Shown piece by piece: positions 29,154 to 38,383 of a stretch of DNA of 64,000 bases. This DNA comes from Chryseobacterium ginsenosidimutans (lineage in GTDB: Bacteria; Bacteroidota; Bacteroidia; Flavobacteriales; Weeksellaceae), in assembly GCF_024807225.1 (NCBI RefSeq), contig NZ_JANUCO010000001.1:3100001-3164000 (forward strand), read 5' to 3'. Positions within the stretch are counted from its first letter, which is position 1; the number at the start of each line of letters is the position of its first letter. A model generated the notes under the pieces. That model made no database searches, had not been told where the DNA came from, and saw only the letters and a program-made list of their open reading frames with translations. The translations under genes and the position numbers were made by a program.

Positions 29154-29177
29154 ATCCTTTTCATTTTATCATTAATT

Positions 29178-29234
29178 GTGACATAAAATTTTCACTTAAT
29201 TCTGTATCACTAAGAAATTAGTTATACAAATGTA
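29178..29234. promoter_or_regulatory. Candidate BlaI operator region
   Basis: TACAAATGTA at 29225-29234 fits the TACAnnTGTA pattern of BlaI/MecI operators, 72 bp before the blaI-like start. A second dyad, GTGA-N10-TCAC, is at 29178-29195. The gap 29154-29491 contains no gene. Confidence 0.4.
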
Positions 29235-29491
29235 GAAATAAAATCAATTGAAACAACTATTTTTTTAGTGATAAACTAAAAATCAATATAATCAATTGAA
29301 AATCAATTAAATAAATTTTATTAAAATATGTTAAATTTTTAACGTAGTCAATTTATTGCCTATTTAATCGATATAAAAATGTTTGATTACAAAAGAAATT
29401 CTTAAAACTTGTTAAATTTTATTAAATAAAATTAAAATCTATTTGTTTAAACCGAGAAATTATATTTATTTTAGTGCTTTAAAAATTTCTC

Positions 29492-30073
29492 ATGAAAAGA
29501 TATAATTTATTAATTGTACTATTATTACTTATTTTTAACATTACTACCGCTCAAAAGAAAGGTACTCCGGCTGCGGATTTCAGTGCGATAGGGCAGGCTA
29601 AAACCAAAATCGAAAATACAGTTCCTCTATCGATTAAGTATCTGAAAGAAATCAGCGAAAAAGAAAGCGACCCGAATATTCTTACGAACGGTAAAACCGC
29701 TTTGGCAAGAGAATACGGAACAGTGGAACTTGAATGGCGTCTTTACAGAGGAAACATGAACAACTGTATCCTGAACAATTCTTCTAAAAAAGCCAAAAAA
29801 TGTATGGAATATCATACTTCAATGTTCAGAGGTACCTTGATTAATTATAACAACTACATCACAAACCTTACAAGAAAGAACGGATATCTTGGTGTAGAAG
29901 GTGATACGAAGTTTGAATTCAACCCTGCTGAAATCACTACAAAACTTAGCGAATCTTTCTTCAACGGAAACGACGCTGCAAACAGAATGAAAGGAAATCA
30001 GAAAAAAGAATTTATCGGTCAGACAATGGCAGATGATAATGCTCTTACGCCTTTCAATCAACTGGCTCAATAA
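29492..30073 (+). CDS. Secreted hypothetical protein
   Basis: This 193-residue protein is not recognised. It has a clear signal peptide (MKRYNLLIVLLLLIFNITTAQ). The mature part is mostly helical and charged (KTKIENTVPLSIKYLKEISE, NMNNCILNNSSKKAKKCMEY), with two cysteines about 13 residues apart. The end is LTPFNQLAQ. It is divergent from the BlaI gene across a 338-bp gap, so it could be a target of that repressor (speculative). Confidence 0.75.
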   Translation: MKRYNLLIVLLLLIFNITTAQKKGTPAADFSAIGQAKTKIENTVPLSIKYLKEISEKESDPNILTNGKTALAREYGTVELEWRLYRGNMNNCILNNSSKKAKKCMEYHTSMFRGTLINYNNYITNLTRKNGYLGVEGDTKFEFNPAEITTKLSESFFNGNDAANRMKGNQKKEFIGQTMADDNALTPFNQLAQ

Positions 30074-30088
30074 TTTTTTTAATTAAAT

Positions 30089-30138
30089 GATATTTAAATC
30101 CCGCTTTTTATAAGCGGGATTTTTTTGTTTTTAATTAT
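30089..30138 (+). terminator. Terminator of the 29492 gene; first copy of a 50-bp duplicated segment
   Basis: The stem ATCCCGCTT / AAGCGGGAT with a TTTAT loop is followed by seven T. The surrounding 50 bp recur at 31797-31846 with two differences. The rest of the gap, 30139-30479, is AT-rich and holds nothing I recognise. Confidence 0.85.
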
Positions 30139-30479
30139 TAATCAGTCTTATTTAGTTCCTAAGAGTTTATTTAAAATTTCTTAATCCCAATAAACAAAGT
30201 TTAAAGCTATTAGTATATGAAAAAAAAGAATATAATGCTAAAAGTAGCGTACAATTAACTATATTTCACTCTAAATACAAGGATAAAAATTAATTCATAA
30301 ATGTTTTTTAAAGAAAAATTTCAACTCATAAATGCTTTTAAAATATTATTATCATACAGATTAACAATGTTTTAGCAAATACCACTTTCCATAGTTGTGA
30401 ATAAGAATTTTAATGTAATATTGTCAATAGATTGCAATCGAAAAAAATTAATCATTAACAATTTAAAAAATTAACATTT

Positions 30480-30764
30480 ATGAAAAAAATGCTCTTTATT
30501 GTAGCTCTAGGAGTAGCTGGTTTAGCAAGTGCTAAAGGTAATGAAAAAGTAAACACTGAAAAGAAGGCAGAAAAGAAAGCCAAAACAGAACAGAAAGCAC
30601 CCGTTAGACAGTGCGGTGTAGCAATTACATACTGGTCAGGAGGTCAGGTAATAGGTTACCAAACAGTTTATTCTGATCAGCCTGATTTAGGAAGTTGTCA
30701 GGCATGGCAAACAGGTGTTCAAGTTGCACTTTGGGCTTCAGGGTGGTTAGTGTCAAATCCATAA
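30480..30764 (+). CDS. Small secreted hypothetical protein
   Basis: The 94-residue precursor has a Sec signal peptide (MKKMLFIVALGVAGLASA). A Lys/Glu-rich linker follows (KKAEKKAKTEQKAPV), then a compact core with two cysteines (RQCGVAITYWSGGQVIGY and LGSCQAWQTGV) and many aromatic residues. No family is recognised. A hairpin and a GLPGLI gene follow 60 bp downstream, so the two may share a transcript. Confidence 0.7.
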   Translation: MKKMLFIVALGVAGLASAKGNEKVNTEKKAEKKAKTEQKAPVRQCGVAITYWSGGQVIGYQTVYSDQPDLGSCQAWQTGVQVALWASGWLVSNP

Positions 30765-30784
30765 AATTTAAGTTGGTTTAACAG

Positions 30785-30806
30785 CCCTTCCAGCATACTG
30801 GGAGGG
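30785..30806 (+). terminator. Hairpin between the small secreted protein and GLPGLI genes
   Basis: The stem CCCTTCCAG / CTGGGAGGG (one wobble pair) is followed by TTATAAAATTTTT. It may be a partial terminator or attenuator. Confidence 0.6.
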
Positions 30807-30824
30807 TTATAAAATTTTTAATAT

Positions 30825-31599
30825 ATGATTATGATAAGAATTTTTCTATTGATTGTACTTTTTATTTCTGGACATTATTTCTCACAACAAGTTCACGTAA
30901 AATATCTAAAAGTATTATCATCATATACAACAACTCATGAAGATTTGTATATAAAAAATAATCAAATAATTTCTATTCAGGATTCGATTATAACAGAAAA
31001 CAAATTAACTGGTGATTGGACTATCGCTGTTAATTTAGATAAGGGAAGAAAACCAAACAAACAGTACTACGTCTCTGACATAAATAACGAATCAGAAAGA
31101 GATATCTTTTTCACTTCCAGTGTGGATAGTAAAGAATTCTTTATTTATGATAAAGTACCAAAACCTGAATGGAAAATTGAAAAGGAGACTAAAAAAATTC
31201 TAGGTTATAATTGCACTAAAGCAACAGCAATTTTCAGAGGATCAAAAGTAACTGCATACTTTACAAAAGAATTACCTTATTCTGCTGGTCCATTTAAATT
31301 TTATGGATTGCCTGGCTTAATCCTAGATATTAGAAACCGACAATAGAGATCATGATATTTGGAAGGCAGAATCAGTTAATATTGATGATAAAAGTGCAAT
31401 TGTGTATAAGCCACAGTTTTTAAATAAAGAAAAAATAAGTTTGAAGGATTATGTTGCAGCGAAAGAAGCTCACATGAATAAAATATTTGCCAAAGTAACG
31501 GACAATTTGCCGAAAACAAGTGCCAAAGTTCAAGTAACAACCAGTCAACGATTTACGGTTGAACAAAAATATGAATGGGAAAATGAAGCTTCCAATTAG
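30825..31599 (+). pseudogene. GLPGLI family protein (+1 frameshift)
   Basis: The reconstructed protein has about 257 residues. The signal peptide is MIMIRIFLLIVLFISGHYFS. The family motif FKFYGLPGLILDI is intact at about 165. The first frame stops at 31346, just past the motif. The next frame continues TDNRDHDIWKAESVNIDD to YEWENEASN and stops at 31599. One extra base near 31329-31337 explains the break. This copy is divergent from the tandem pair at 24.8-26.6 kb and carries an insert-like N-terminal region. Function unknown. Confidence 0.85.
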
Positions 31600-31610
31600 T
31601 TTTGTTTTTC

Positions 31611-31798
31611 ATGTTATTAAATTTCTTGAATTCTTTTGAAGCAAATTCTTCAACATCTTTTATTATTTCTCAACCAATGGTATAAACTACACCAAAGGTT
31701 TCCACAGGAAAAACATTTAAGAGATTTATATTGTTTACTTTATGAGGAATAAAGCCATAGCCTTTAAAATAATAGATGCAATATTTTTGTCCCGTCGA
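31611..31798 (-). pseudogene. Possible protein-coding remnant
   Basis: On the minus strand one frame reads GQKYCIYYFKGYGF, then IPHKVNNINLLNVFPVETFG, then VVYTIG, a TGA stop, and EIIKDVEEFASKEFKKFNN. About 60 codons have a single stop and a protein-like composition, with no start codon. No family is recognised. The gap 31600-32010 otherwise holds a duplicated terminator and a 33-nt palindrome. Confidence 0.35.
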
Positions 31799-31846
31799 TA
31801 TTTAAGTCCTGCTTTTTATAAGCGGGATTTTTTTGTTTTTAATTAT
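31797..31846. repeat. Second copy of the 50-bp terminator segment
   Basis: This matches 30089-30138 at 48 of 50 positions, including the hairpin and T-run. The stem has one C-to-T change (TCCTGCTT), giving a wobble pair. Confidence 0.85.
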
Positions 31847-31872
31847 AATTTCCCGCTAGGTTTGTCATCCTG

Positions 31873-31905
31873 AAACCTTCAAGGTTTTAAAAACCTTGAA
31901 GGTTT
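31873..31905. repeat. 33-nt palindrome, copy 4
   Basis: The arm AAACCTTCAAGGTTTT pairs perfectly with AAAACCTTGAAGGTTT around one central base. It is preceded by TTTGTCATCCTG, like other intergenic palindromes here. Confidence 0.85.
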
Positions 31906-32010
31906 GATTTTAAACATACTCTAAAGTTTTTCATTTATTTTTCCTAAAGTTTGTCCAATAATTAAAATACGGTTGTCATAAAGGTATAACAATTTAAAAT
32001 ATACTTTTTT

Positions 32011-32463
32011 ATGGAATCAAGAATCAATTTATTTGAAAAAGGAAAAAAAGCAATCACTCCGATCTTTGGAATTAATCAATACCTAAAACATTCTTCTATT
32101 GACAGACAATTGATGGAGCTGATTGATTTCAGAATCTCTCAGATCAACCAATGTGCTTATTGTCTTGATATGCACTCGAAGGAACTTCGTGCAATGGGCG
32201 AAACAGAACAACGTCTGTACGGACTGAGCGCTTGGAGAGAAACTCCGTATTTCACAGACAGAGAAAGAGCTGCTTTTGAATATGCTGAAGCAGTGAATGC
32301 TCTTCACGTTTCTGATGAAGTGTATGAAAACACAAAAAAGCAATTCTCAGAAGAAGAAATCATAGATCTTACGTTGGTGGTGAATGCAATCAATGTTTGG
32401 AACAGATTCAATATTGCTTTCCGACAAATCCCGGGAGATTATCAGGTAGGAATGTTTGGATAG
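32011..32463 (+). CDS. Carboxymuconolactone decarboxylase-family (AhpD-like) protein
   Basis: The 150-residue all-helical protein has the AhpD-type redox motif CAYCLDMHSKE at about 48-58, with both cysteines and the following His. Family members act as alkylhydroperoxidase or general thiol-disulfide partners; the CxxC favours peroxide or disulfide chemistry over ring decarboxylation. It is a single-gene unit with its own terminator. The partner enzyme is not visible. Confidence 0.9.
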   Translation: MESRINLFEKGKKAITPIFGINQYLKHSSIDRQLMELIDFRISQINQCAYCLDMHSKELRAMGETEQRLYGLSAWRETPYFTDRERAAFEYAEAVNALHVSDEVYENTKKQFSEEEIIDLTLVVNAINVWNRFNIAFRQIPGDYQVGMFG

Positions 32464-32499
32464 AATATTGCTCCAAAATTTAGATTTGATTTAATAGAA

Positions 32500-32528
32500 A
32501 GAGAGCCATACCGTGGTTCTCTTTTTTC
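32500..32528 (+). terminator. Intrinsic terminator of the AhpD-like gene
   Basis: The stem AGAGAGCCA / TGGTTCTCT is followed by six T. Confidence 0.85.
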
Positions 32529-32584
32529 GTATTCTTTAGGATGTAAAAAGAAGTAAAAGTAATTTAATTCACGATTAGGAGAAA

Positions 32585-32620
32585 TAAAAAAGAGGATTCC
32601 AAAATTTGAAATCCTCTTTA
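32585..32620 (-). terminator. Terminator of the tRNA array
   Basis: On the minus strand an AAGAGGATT / AATCCTCTT stem is followed by a T-run, a few bases after the last tRNA. Confidence 0.85.
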
Positions 32621-32626
32621 AAATAG

Positions 32627-32699
<73 letters not shown>

Positions 32700-32738
32700 G
32701 TGTATCTTTAGAGTGCTTACCGAAAGCACTTAACTTAG

Positions 32739-32811
<73 letters not shown>

Positions 32812-32850
32812 GTGTATTTTTAGAGTGTTTACCGAAAACACTTAGCTTAG

Positions 32851-32923
<73 letters not shown>

Positions 32924-32962
32924 GTATATTTTTTAAAACGTTACCGACAAACGTTTAATTAG

Positions 32963-33035
<73 letters not shown>

Positions 33036-33124
33036 ATATTGGATTGCAAATGTACGAATATTTTTTGAAAATCCTAATTTTTCTTTTAAATAAAGGACTT
33101 TTATGAAAACTATTTTAATATTCG

Positions 33125-33132
33125 TATCTTTG
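33125..33132 (+). promoter_or_regulatory. Candidate -7 element very close to the tsaC start
   Basis: TATCTTTG matches TAnnTTTG and ends only 4 bp before the ATG at 33137. If used, it would give a leaderless or nearly leaderless mRNA. Confidence 0.35.
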
Positions 33133-33136
33133 AACT

Positions 33137-33749
33137 ATGGCAAAGATACTGAAAATTTACCCTGACAATCCTCAGGAAAACCTTATCAATGAGGTTATTA
33201 AAACTTTAAATAACGGTGGATTAATCATTTATCCTTCGGATACAATCTATGCTCTTGGATGTAATATTTTTGATGTAAAAGCCATGGAAAAACTGGCTCA
33301 GATAAAAAAAATCAAGTTAGAAAAGGCCCAATTCTCTATAATTTGTAATGATCTCAGTCATCTTTCGGATTTTACAAGACCGATTGACACTTCTGTTTTC
33401 AGGTTTTTAAAAAGCCATCTTCCAGGACCTTTTACTTTTATTCTTGATGCCAATAAAAATTTACCGTTGGCTTACAAAGGTCACAAAACGATCGGTATTC
33501 GTGTTCCGGATCATCCGATTCCACAGTTGATTGTTGAAAAATTAGGACATCCGATTGCCTCAACGTCTATTAAAGATGATGATGAAGTCTTGGAATACTC
33601 TACAGATCCTGAACTGATCGCAGAAAAATATGATAATTTGGTGGATATCGTGATCGATTCCGGTTATGGAGATAACGTCGCTTCTACGATCGTGGATCTT
33701 ACTTCCGGAGAAACCTGAGATTATCAGACAAGGAAAAGGAGATATTTAA
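33137..33749 (+). pseudogene. tsaC: L-threonylcarbamoyladenylate synthase (YrdC/Sua5), +1 frameshift in the last codons
   Basis: The enzyme makes threonylcarbamoyl-AMP for the t6A37 tRNA modification and is normally essential. The visible motifs are YPSDTIYALGCNIFD, the KxR-type binding region, LPGPFTFILDAN and the SxxN-like GHPIASTSIKDD. The first frame stops at 33718 after TSGET. Removing one A at 33711-33713 gives TSGEPEIIRQGKGDI and a stop at 33749, about 203 residues, which is the normal family end. Only about 12 C-terminal residues are affected. An essential gene broken this way suggests a sequence error. Confidence 0.9.
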
Positions 33750-33791
33750 CTATCAACCAAAAATAATTAACTATCAATTTATATTGATTTG

Positions 33792-34493
33792 ATGAGTCTG
33801 AACGGAAAACATTCTTTAGGAATTTTGCTTACTTTCGTGCTGTTGGCTTCGGCGATGTTGTATATTTTTCCTTTTATTAATACAATAACAGGAACTACAG
33901 CGGTTACGGCAGAAAAATTTTTCTATTCCAGAATTACTATCTGGTTGGTTTTAGCCATCACTTTTCTTTATAGTTTTTTCATTGAAAAAGATACTTTTCT
34001 ACTTTGGAAAGACAAAAAATATTCAATCGGATTTTATGTAAAAGCTATTATAAGTTTATACTTAATTTGTGCAATTGGGGGAAGTTTTCTCAATCTTCTC
34101 ATCAAACATATAACACACGAAAAAACCAGTGCTATCATTATCCGGCTTCTTTCAATTTTTAAAAACAATTATTTATTAATTATCTTTACATGCTTAACGG
34201 CGGGTGTTATAGAAGAGCTTCTGATGCGCGGTTATATGCAACCGAGATTGGAGAAAATTTACCAAAATCAGTATTTCGGGATCATAATTTCTGCCATTCT
34301 TTTTGGGATTCTTCACAGCACTTACGGAACGGTTGGTCAGGTTGTAGGACCTCTCTTTATCGGGATCGTTTTTGCAATGTTTTATAAACTTTATTCAAAC
34401 ATAAAAATATTGATAATCTGCCATTTTATGTACGATTTTATATCGTTAATGGTCATGAATTTTATTAATATTAAACATTTATCTGCATTTTAA
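33792..34493 (+). CDS. CPBP-family intramembrane glutamic endopeptidase
   Basis: The 233-234-residue membrane protein has about six to seven hydrophobic helices. The CPBP motifs are present: EELLMRG (Glu-Glu-x3-Arg), FGILHSTYG (the His motif) and CHFMYDF (the second His). Rce1-type CPBP proteases cleave prenylated proteins in eukaryotes; bacterial members are varied and some give bacteriocin self-immunity. The frame starts at ATGATG (33789-33792), so either Met may be used. It precedes yaaA by 4 bp. Confidence 0.88.
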   Translation: MSLNGKHSLGILLTFVLLASAMLYIFPFINTITGTTAVTAEKFFYSRITIWLVLAITFLYSFFIEKDTFLLWKDKKYSIGFYVKAIISLYLICAIGGSFLNLLIKHITHEKTSAIIIRLLSIFKNNYLLIIFTCLTAGVIEELLMRGYMQPRLEKIYQNQYFGIIISAILFGILHSTYGTVGQVVGPLFIGIVFAMFYKLYSNIKILIICHFMYDFISLMVMNFINIKHLSAF

Positions 34494-34497
34494 CATT

Positions 34498-35256
34498 ATG
34501 AAAATAGTAACATCTCCTGCTAAATTAATGAACGTAGAAAACTCAACCGAACTGTTGAAATCTACCACCCCAAAATTCATTGAACAGGCGGAATTTATAC
34601 AATCTTATTTAAAACACAAATCTCCAAAATACCTTTCCGAATTAATGGAAATTTCGTCAAAACTGGCAGACGAAAATTGGGAAAGAAACCAAAAATGGAA
34701 GGCAAAACCTACTGCCAAAGAATCTGCTCCTGCAATGTTTGCTTTTACAGGCGAGGTTTATAGAGGTTTGGATGCCAAAACACTGGATAAAACTGCGGTT
34801 GATTATCTGCAAAAAAATTATAGAATGCTTTCCGGATTGTACGGTTTGCTGAAGCCTTCTGACAAAGTAATGCTTTACCGACTGGAAATGGGAAGACCTT
34901 TTGTGTTCGATGAATACAAGAATCTTTACGAATTCTGGAGAGAAAAAGTAACGGAACAGCTTAATTCTGAAATGAAGAAAAATGAAATCCTTTTAAATCT
35001 CGGAAGTAACGAATATTTTAAAGTAATCGATCGTAAAAAATTGAACCACACTGTAATTGATTTTGATTTTTATGAATTAAAAGAAGGAAAACTTAAAACG
35101 ATTGTGGTATATACAAAGCACGCAAGAGGTTTGGTCGTAAGATTCTGCGCGCAAACCAATGCTCAGAATTTGGATGACGTGAAAGCTTTCAATTATGAAG
35201 GGTACAGAATTGATGAGGAAAAATCTACCGATATAAAACTGGTTTTTACAAGATAA
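34498..35256 (+). CDS. yaaA: Peroxide stress protein YaaA (DUF328/UPF0246)
   Basis: The 252-residue protein matches the YaaA family along its length: MKIVTSPAKLMNVENS at the start, LYGLLKPSDKVMLYRLEMG in the middle, and NLGSNEYFKVIDRK with VVYTKHARGLVVRF toward the end. E. coli YaaA lowers free iron during H2O2 stress and binds DNA. It directly abuts prmC (next codon after its stop), so the two are co-transcribed. Confidence 0.93.
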   Translation: MKIVTSPAKLMNVENSTELLKSTTPKFIEQAEFIQSYLKHKSPKYLSELMEISSKLADENWERNQKWKAKPTAKESAPAMFAFTGEVYRGLDAKTLDKTAVDYLQKNYRMLSGLYGLLKPSDKVMLYRLEMGRPFVFDEYKNLYEFWREKVTEQLNSEMKKNEILLNLGSNEYFKVIDRKKLNHTVIDFDFYELKEGKLKTIVVYTKHARGLVVRFCAQTNAQNLDDVKAFNYEGYRIDEEKSTDIKLVFTR

Positions 35257-36108
35257 ATGACGATTTCAGAATTTAAAATATACTTTAAAACAGAACTTTC
35301 CGAGTTGTATACAGATTCGGAAACTGTGTTTTTGTCATCTATTTTTGTTGAAAAAATTGCCGGATTCAGCAGTTTTGATCAAAGAAAACTTTCAGAGCAG
35401 GAATTAGCCGTTGATATTGAGAAAAAGCTTTTAGAAGTGATTTCAGAATTAAAAACCAATAAACCTTATCAACAGATTTTGGGTGAAACAGAATTCTACG
35501 GAATGAAGTTTTTCGTAAATGAAAGTGTCTTAATTCCACGTCCCGAAACGGAAGAATTATTGGAAATTGCAATTCAAAAAATTAACAATTCACAATTCAC
35601 GAGTAATAAGCTAAAAATCCTAGACATCGGAACCGGAAGCGGCATTATTCCTTTGGTTTTAAAAAAATATTTTCCGCAGGCTGAAGTTACTTCGATCGAT
35701 TTTTCAGAGAAAGCTTTGGAAACGGCGAGAAAAAATGCAGATTTTCATCAGCTGGAAATTAATTTTATTCATGGGGATTATCTGAATTTTGATTTTAACC
35801 AAAACTTTGAAATTATTATTTCCAATCCACCTTATATCGGAATCGAAGAAGAACATGAAATTGCCGATTCTGTAAAGGAATTTGAGCCGAAAATGGCACT
35901 CTTCTCTCCTACTTCCGATGCTCTGATTTTCTACAGAAAAATTGCAAAAGATGCTGAAAAACATCTAAATGAAAACGGACTATTATTTTTGGAAATCAAC
36001 CAAAAATTAGGTTCTGAAACGTTGGAATTATATGTCGATGGTTTCTCTGAAGCAGAATTAATAAAAGATTTATCTGAAAATGACCGATTTATTTTCGGAA
36101 AAAAATAA
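35257..36108 (+). CDS. prmC: Release factor glutamine N5-methyltransferase
   Basis: The 283-residue SAM-dependent enzyme methylates the GGQ glutamine of RF1 and RF2. The N-terminal helical recognition domain covers about 1-95. The SAM motif is ILDIGTGSGIIPLVL and the catalytic NPPY motif is IIISNPPYIGIEEEHE. Length is normal. It starts at the base after the yaaA stop. Confidence 0.95.
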   Translation: MTISEFKIYFKTELSELYTDSETVFLSSIFVEKIAGFSSFDQRKLSEQELAVDIEKKLLEVISELKTNKPYQQILGETEFYGMKFFVNESVLIPRPETEELLEIAIQKINNSQFTSNKLKILDIGTGSGIIPLVLKKYFPQAEVTSIDFSEKALETARKNADFHQLEINFIHGDYLNFDFNQNFEIIISNPPYIGIEEEHEIADSVKEFEPKMALFSPTSDALIFYRKIAKDAEKHLNENGLLFLEINQKLGSETLELYVDGFSEAELIKDLSENDRFIFGKK

Positions 36109-36127
36109 CTTTACTGAAAACTAAAAT

Positions 36128-36457
36128 ATGACCACAATCTCAAAGGAAAATAATTATTTAACACTGATAAACGTTTTCACCGTTGAGCCGGAAAACCAGC
36201 AAAAATTAGTTGATCTTCTCATATTAGCTACAAAAAATACAGTTCGTAATATTGAAGGTTTTATCTCTTCAAGTCTTCACAAAAGCCTTGATGGAACGAA
36301 AGTTACGATGTACGCACAATGGAAAAGCATTGAAGATTATCAAAATATGAGAAACAATTCTACAGCATCACCTTATCTGGAAGAAGCCTTACAAATCGCA
36401 AAATTCGATATGGGAATGTATAAAGTTGTAGAAACTTTTTTACCGGAATCTAAGTAA
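36128..36457 (+). CDS. Antibiotic biosynthesis monooxygenase (ABM)-domain protein
   Basis: The 109-residue single-domain protein has the ABM ferredoxin-like fold pattern (TLINVFTVEPENQQKLVDLL, GFISSSLHKSLDGTKVTMYA, QWKSIEDYQNM). Such small proteins are quinol or quinone monooxygenases or heme-degrading IsdG-type enzymes. The IsdG Asn-Trp-His set is not clearly present, so activity is open. It lies 19 bp after prmC. Confidence 0.85.
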   Translation: MTTISKENNYLTLINVFTVEPENQQKLVDLLILATKNTVRNIEGFISSSLHKSLDGTKVTMYAQWKSIEDYQNMRNNSTASPYLEEALQIAKFDMGMYKVVETFLPESK

Positions 36458-36530
36458 AATTTGCAATAAAACAATATTTTCAACGAAAATAAATAAGCTA
36501 ATAAACCATTTAAATAAAAATTTAAACATA

Positions 36531-37997
36531 ATGAAAAAATCATTACTTCTTTTATCTGTTTTTGTTTTATCAAGTAAAATCTACGCACAAAATCTTTTTC
36601 CGGTTAAATTAGACAATTGTAAAACTGATAAATTCTGTCTCGATTGCGGAGATACAAAAGCTGGATATAATGAAGAAGAATTTCAAAAACTGAATGAAAG
36701 ACTTAATAAATCTCTTACTCTAAAGGGATTATCTGGTGGAATAAAATTTCAGGTTTTAGTAGATTCAAAAGGAAAAGCGTGCGTTTTAAGTCACACAGAC
36801 CAATCAAATAATATTATTACCCAAACAATCATACAAGAATTAAACAAATTTAAAGCTTGGAATCCTGCAATTACTGATAATAAAAAAGAGGACAAAAGTT
36901 CTATTAATTTGGCTTTTCTAGTTAAAGACAATTCGATAAAAGGTGGTGTCGAAAGAGTGGATGTGGATGCTTTTAAAAAATCGTTTGACAGACCCACCAA
37001 ACCGGAAATTTTCAACAAAAATTATAATTATAAAAACGAAAATTTAAAAAATTATAAAATCACTGTATGGAATTCGAAAAACTCTAATCTTCCTAATAAT
37101 ACAACAGATAATATCGCTATTGACAAAGATGGAATTGTGTGGTTGACTGTTGATGAAGGACTCGTAAAATTCGATGGTTCTAAATTTATAAATGCAGAAC
37201 AAAATATTACTGATAAAGGAAAATATTTTTCTTATACGGCATTAGAATCCGACAATAGCAATACAAAATGGATCTACGCCGGCAATAATGTTTACAGTTA
37301 CAATAATGAACAATGGACAAAATACGACCCAAAAGTTATGGGATTTGATCGTGCTAATGAAATTATTAATAACAAGAAAACCGGAGAAATATTTTTCTGT
37401 TCAAATGAAGCCATAACAATTCTTAAAGATGGAAAATGGTCTGCGATCAATCATGATAAAATCAAAGAGATGCCTGCAGGTATTATTTCATTTGCAAAAA
37501 GAGATGCCAAAAACAGACTTTGGATAGGCACTTTCAAAGGAACTGCCATGATTGACGAAAACGGTAAAGTAACAAATTTTGAAAATTCTGACACCGTATT
37601 GAAGGGAAAAACCATCACTTCTATGGACGAAGATGAAAACGGAAATTTATATTTCACTTTATATGAATTTAACAGGGCAGATAAATTAAAAGTGAATAAT
37701 AACGAAGGAATTGCCATAAGATCTAATGATGGAACTTTTAAACAATTCACAACAGATAATTCCGGAATGCCTTTCAATCATACAAATTGTGTGGTTTATG
37801 ATAAAAAAGAAAAAGTTATTTGGATTTCGACTGACAGAGCAGGATTGGTTCGTTACGATCTCAATGGAAATTGGGAAAACTACCACAATGAAAATTCAGA
37901 AATTCCTACCTCATATATTTCTACCATGAAAATGGATGATGAAGGAAATCTATATCTTGCTACAAGACAAGGTTTAGTGAAGCTTGAAAAAAAATAA
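36531..37997 (+). CDS. Secreted protein with TonB-C-like N-terminal part and two-component-type beta-propeller
   Basis: The 488-residue protein has the signal peptide MKKSLLLLSVFVLSSKIYAQ. Residues about 60-130 resemble a TonB C-terminal domain (GIKFQVLVDSKGKACVLSH, FKAWNPAI). From about 180 there are repeated propeller blades of the reg_prop type: GIVWLTVDEGLVKFDG, NRLWIGTFKGTAMID, NGNLYFTLYEFN, KVIWISTDRAGLVRYD and GNLYLATRQGLVKLE. Such propellers usually form the sensor part of hybrid two-component systems, but no kinase domain or transmembrane anchor follows here. Partner unknown. Confidence 0.75.
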   Translation: MKKSLLLLSVFVLSSKIYAQNLFPVKLDNCKTDKFCLDCGDTKAGYNEEEFQKLNERLNKSLTLKGLSGGIKFQVLVDSKGKACVLSHTDQSNNIITQTIIQELNKFKAWNPAITDNKKEDKSSINLAFLVKDNSIKGGVERVDVDAFKKSFDRPTKPEIFNKNYNYKNENLKNYKITVWNSKNSNLPNNTTDNIAIDKDGIVWLTVDEGLVKFDGSKFINAEQNITDKGKYFSYTALESDNSNTKWIYAGNNVYSYNNEQWTKYDPKVMGFDRANEIINNKKTGEIFFCSNEAITILKDGKWSAINHDKIKEMPAGIISFAKRDAKNRLWIGTFKGTAMIDENGKVTNFENSDTVLKGKTITSMDEDENGNLYFTLYEFNRADKLKVNNNEGIAIRSNDGTFKQFTTDNSGMPFNHTNCVVYDKKEKVIWISTDRAGLVRYDLNGNWENYHNENSEIPTSYISTMKMDDEGNLYLATRQGLVKLEKK

Positions 37998-38003
37998 TTA
38001 ACG

Positions 38004-38363
38004 ATGCAAACCAAAACCCACGAAATCAACAATACCAAAATCGCAGAAATAATTTCTGATAAAATCATCATACAAAACGCTCAAGATGGTTTAGATCTTT
38101 TGGGAAATATGTATTACCAGGATTTCGATAAAATTATTATTTACGAAGAAAATATTACTCCGGAATTTTTTGATCTGAAAACAAAAATTGCCGGAGATAT
38201 TCTTCAGAAATTCTCAAATTATCGTGTGAGATTGGCGATTGTCGGAGATTTCAGCAAGTATGAAAGCAACAGTATTAAAGATTTTATTTTTGAAAGCAAT
38301 AAAATGAAGCACATTAATTTTGTTGAAAATTTAGAACAAGCCTTGGAAAAACTTTCACACTAA
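38004..38363 (+). CDS. DUF4180-domain protein
   Basis: The 119-residue soluble protein matches the DUF4180 pattern: IAEIISDKIIIQNAQDGLD, GNMYYQDFDKIIIYEENI, FFDLKTKIAGDILQKFSNY and RLAIVGDF. The family has no assigned biochemical role. It begins 6 bp after the propeller gene and so probably shares its transcript. Confidence 0.85.
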   Translation: MQTKTHEINNTKIAEIISDKIIIQNAQDGLDLLGNMYYQDFDKIIIYEENITPEFFDLKTKIAGDILQKFSNYRVRLAIVGDFSKYESNSIKDFIFESNKMKHINFVENLEQALEKLSH

Positions 38364-38383
38364 ATCTTTAAAACCGATTATTT

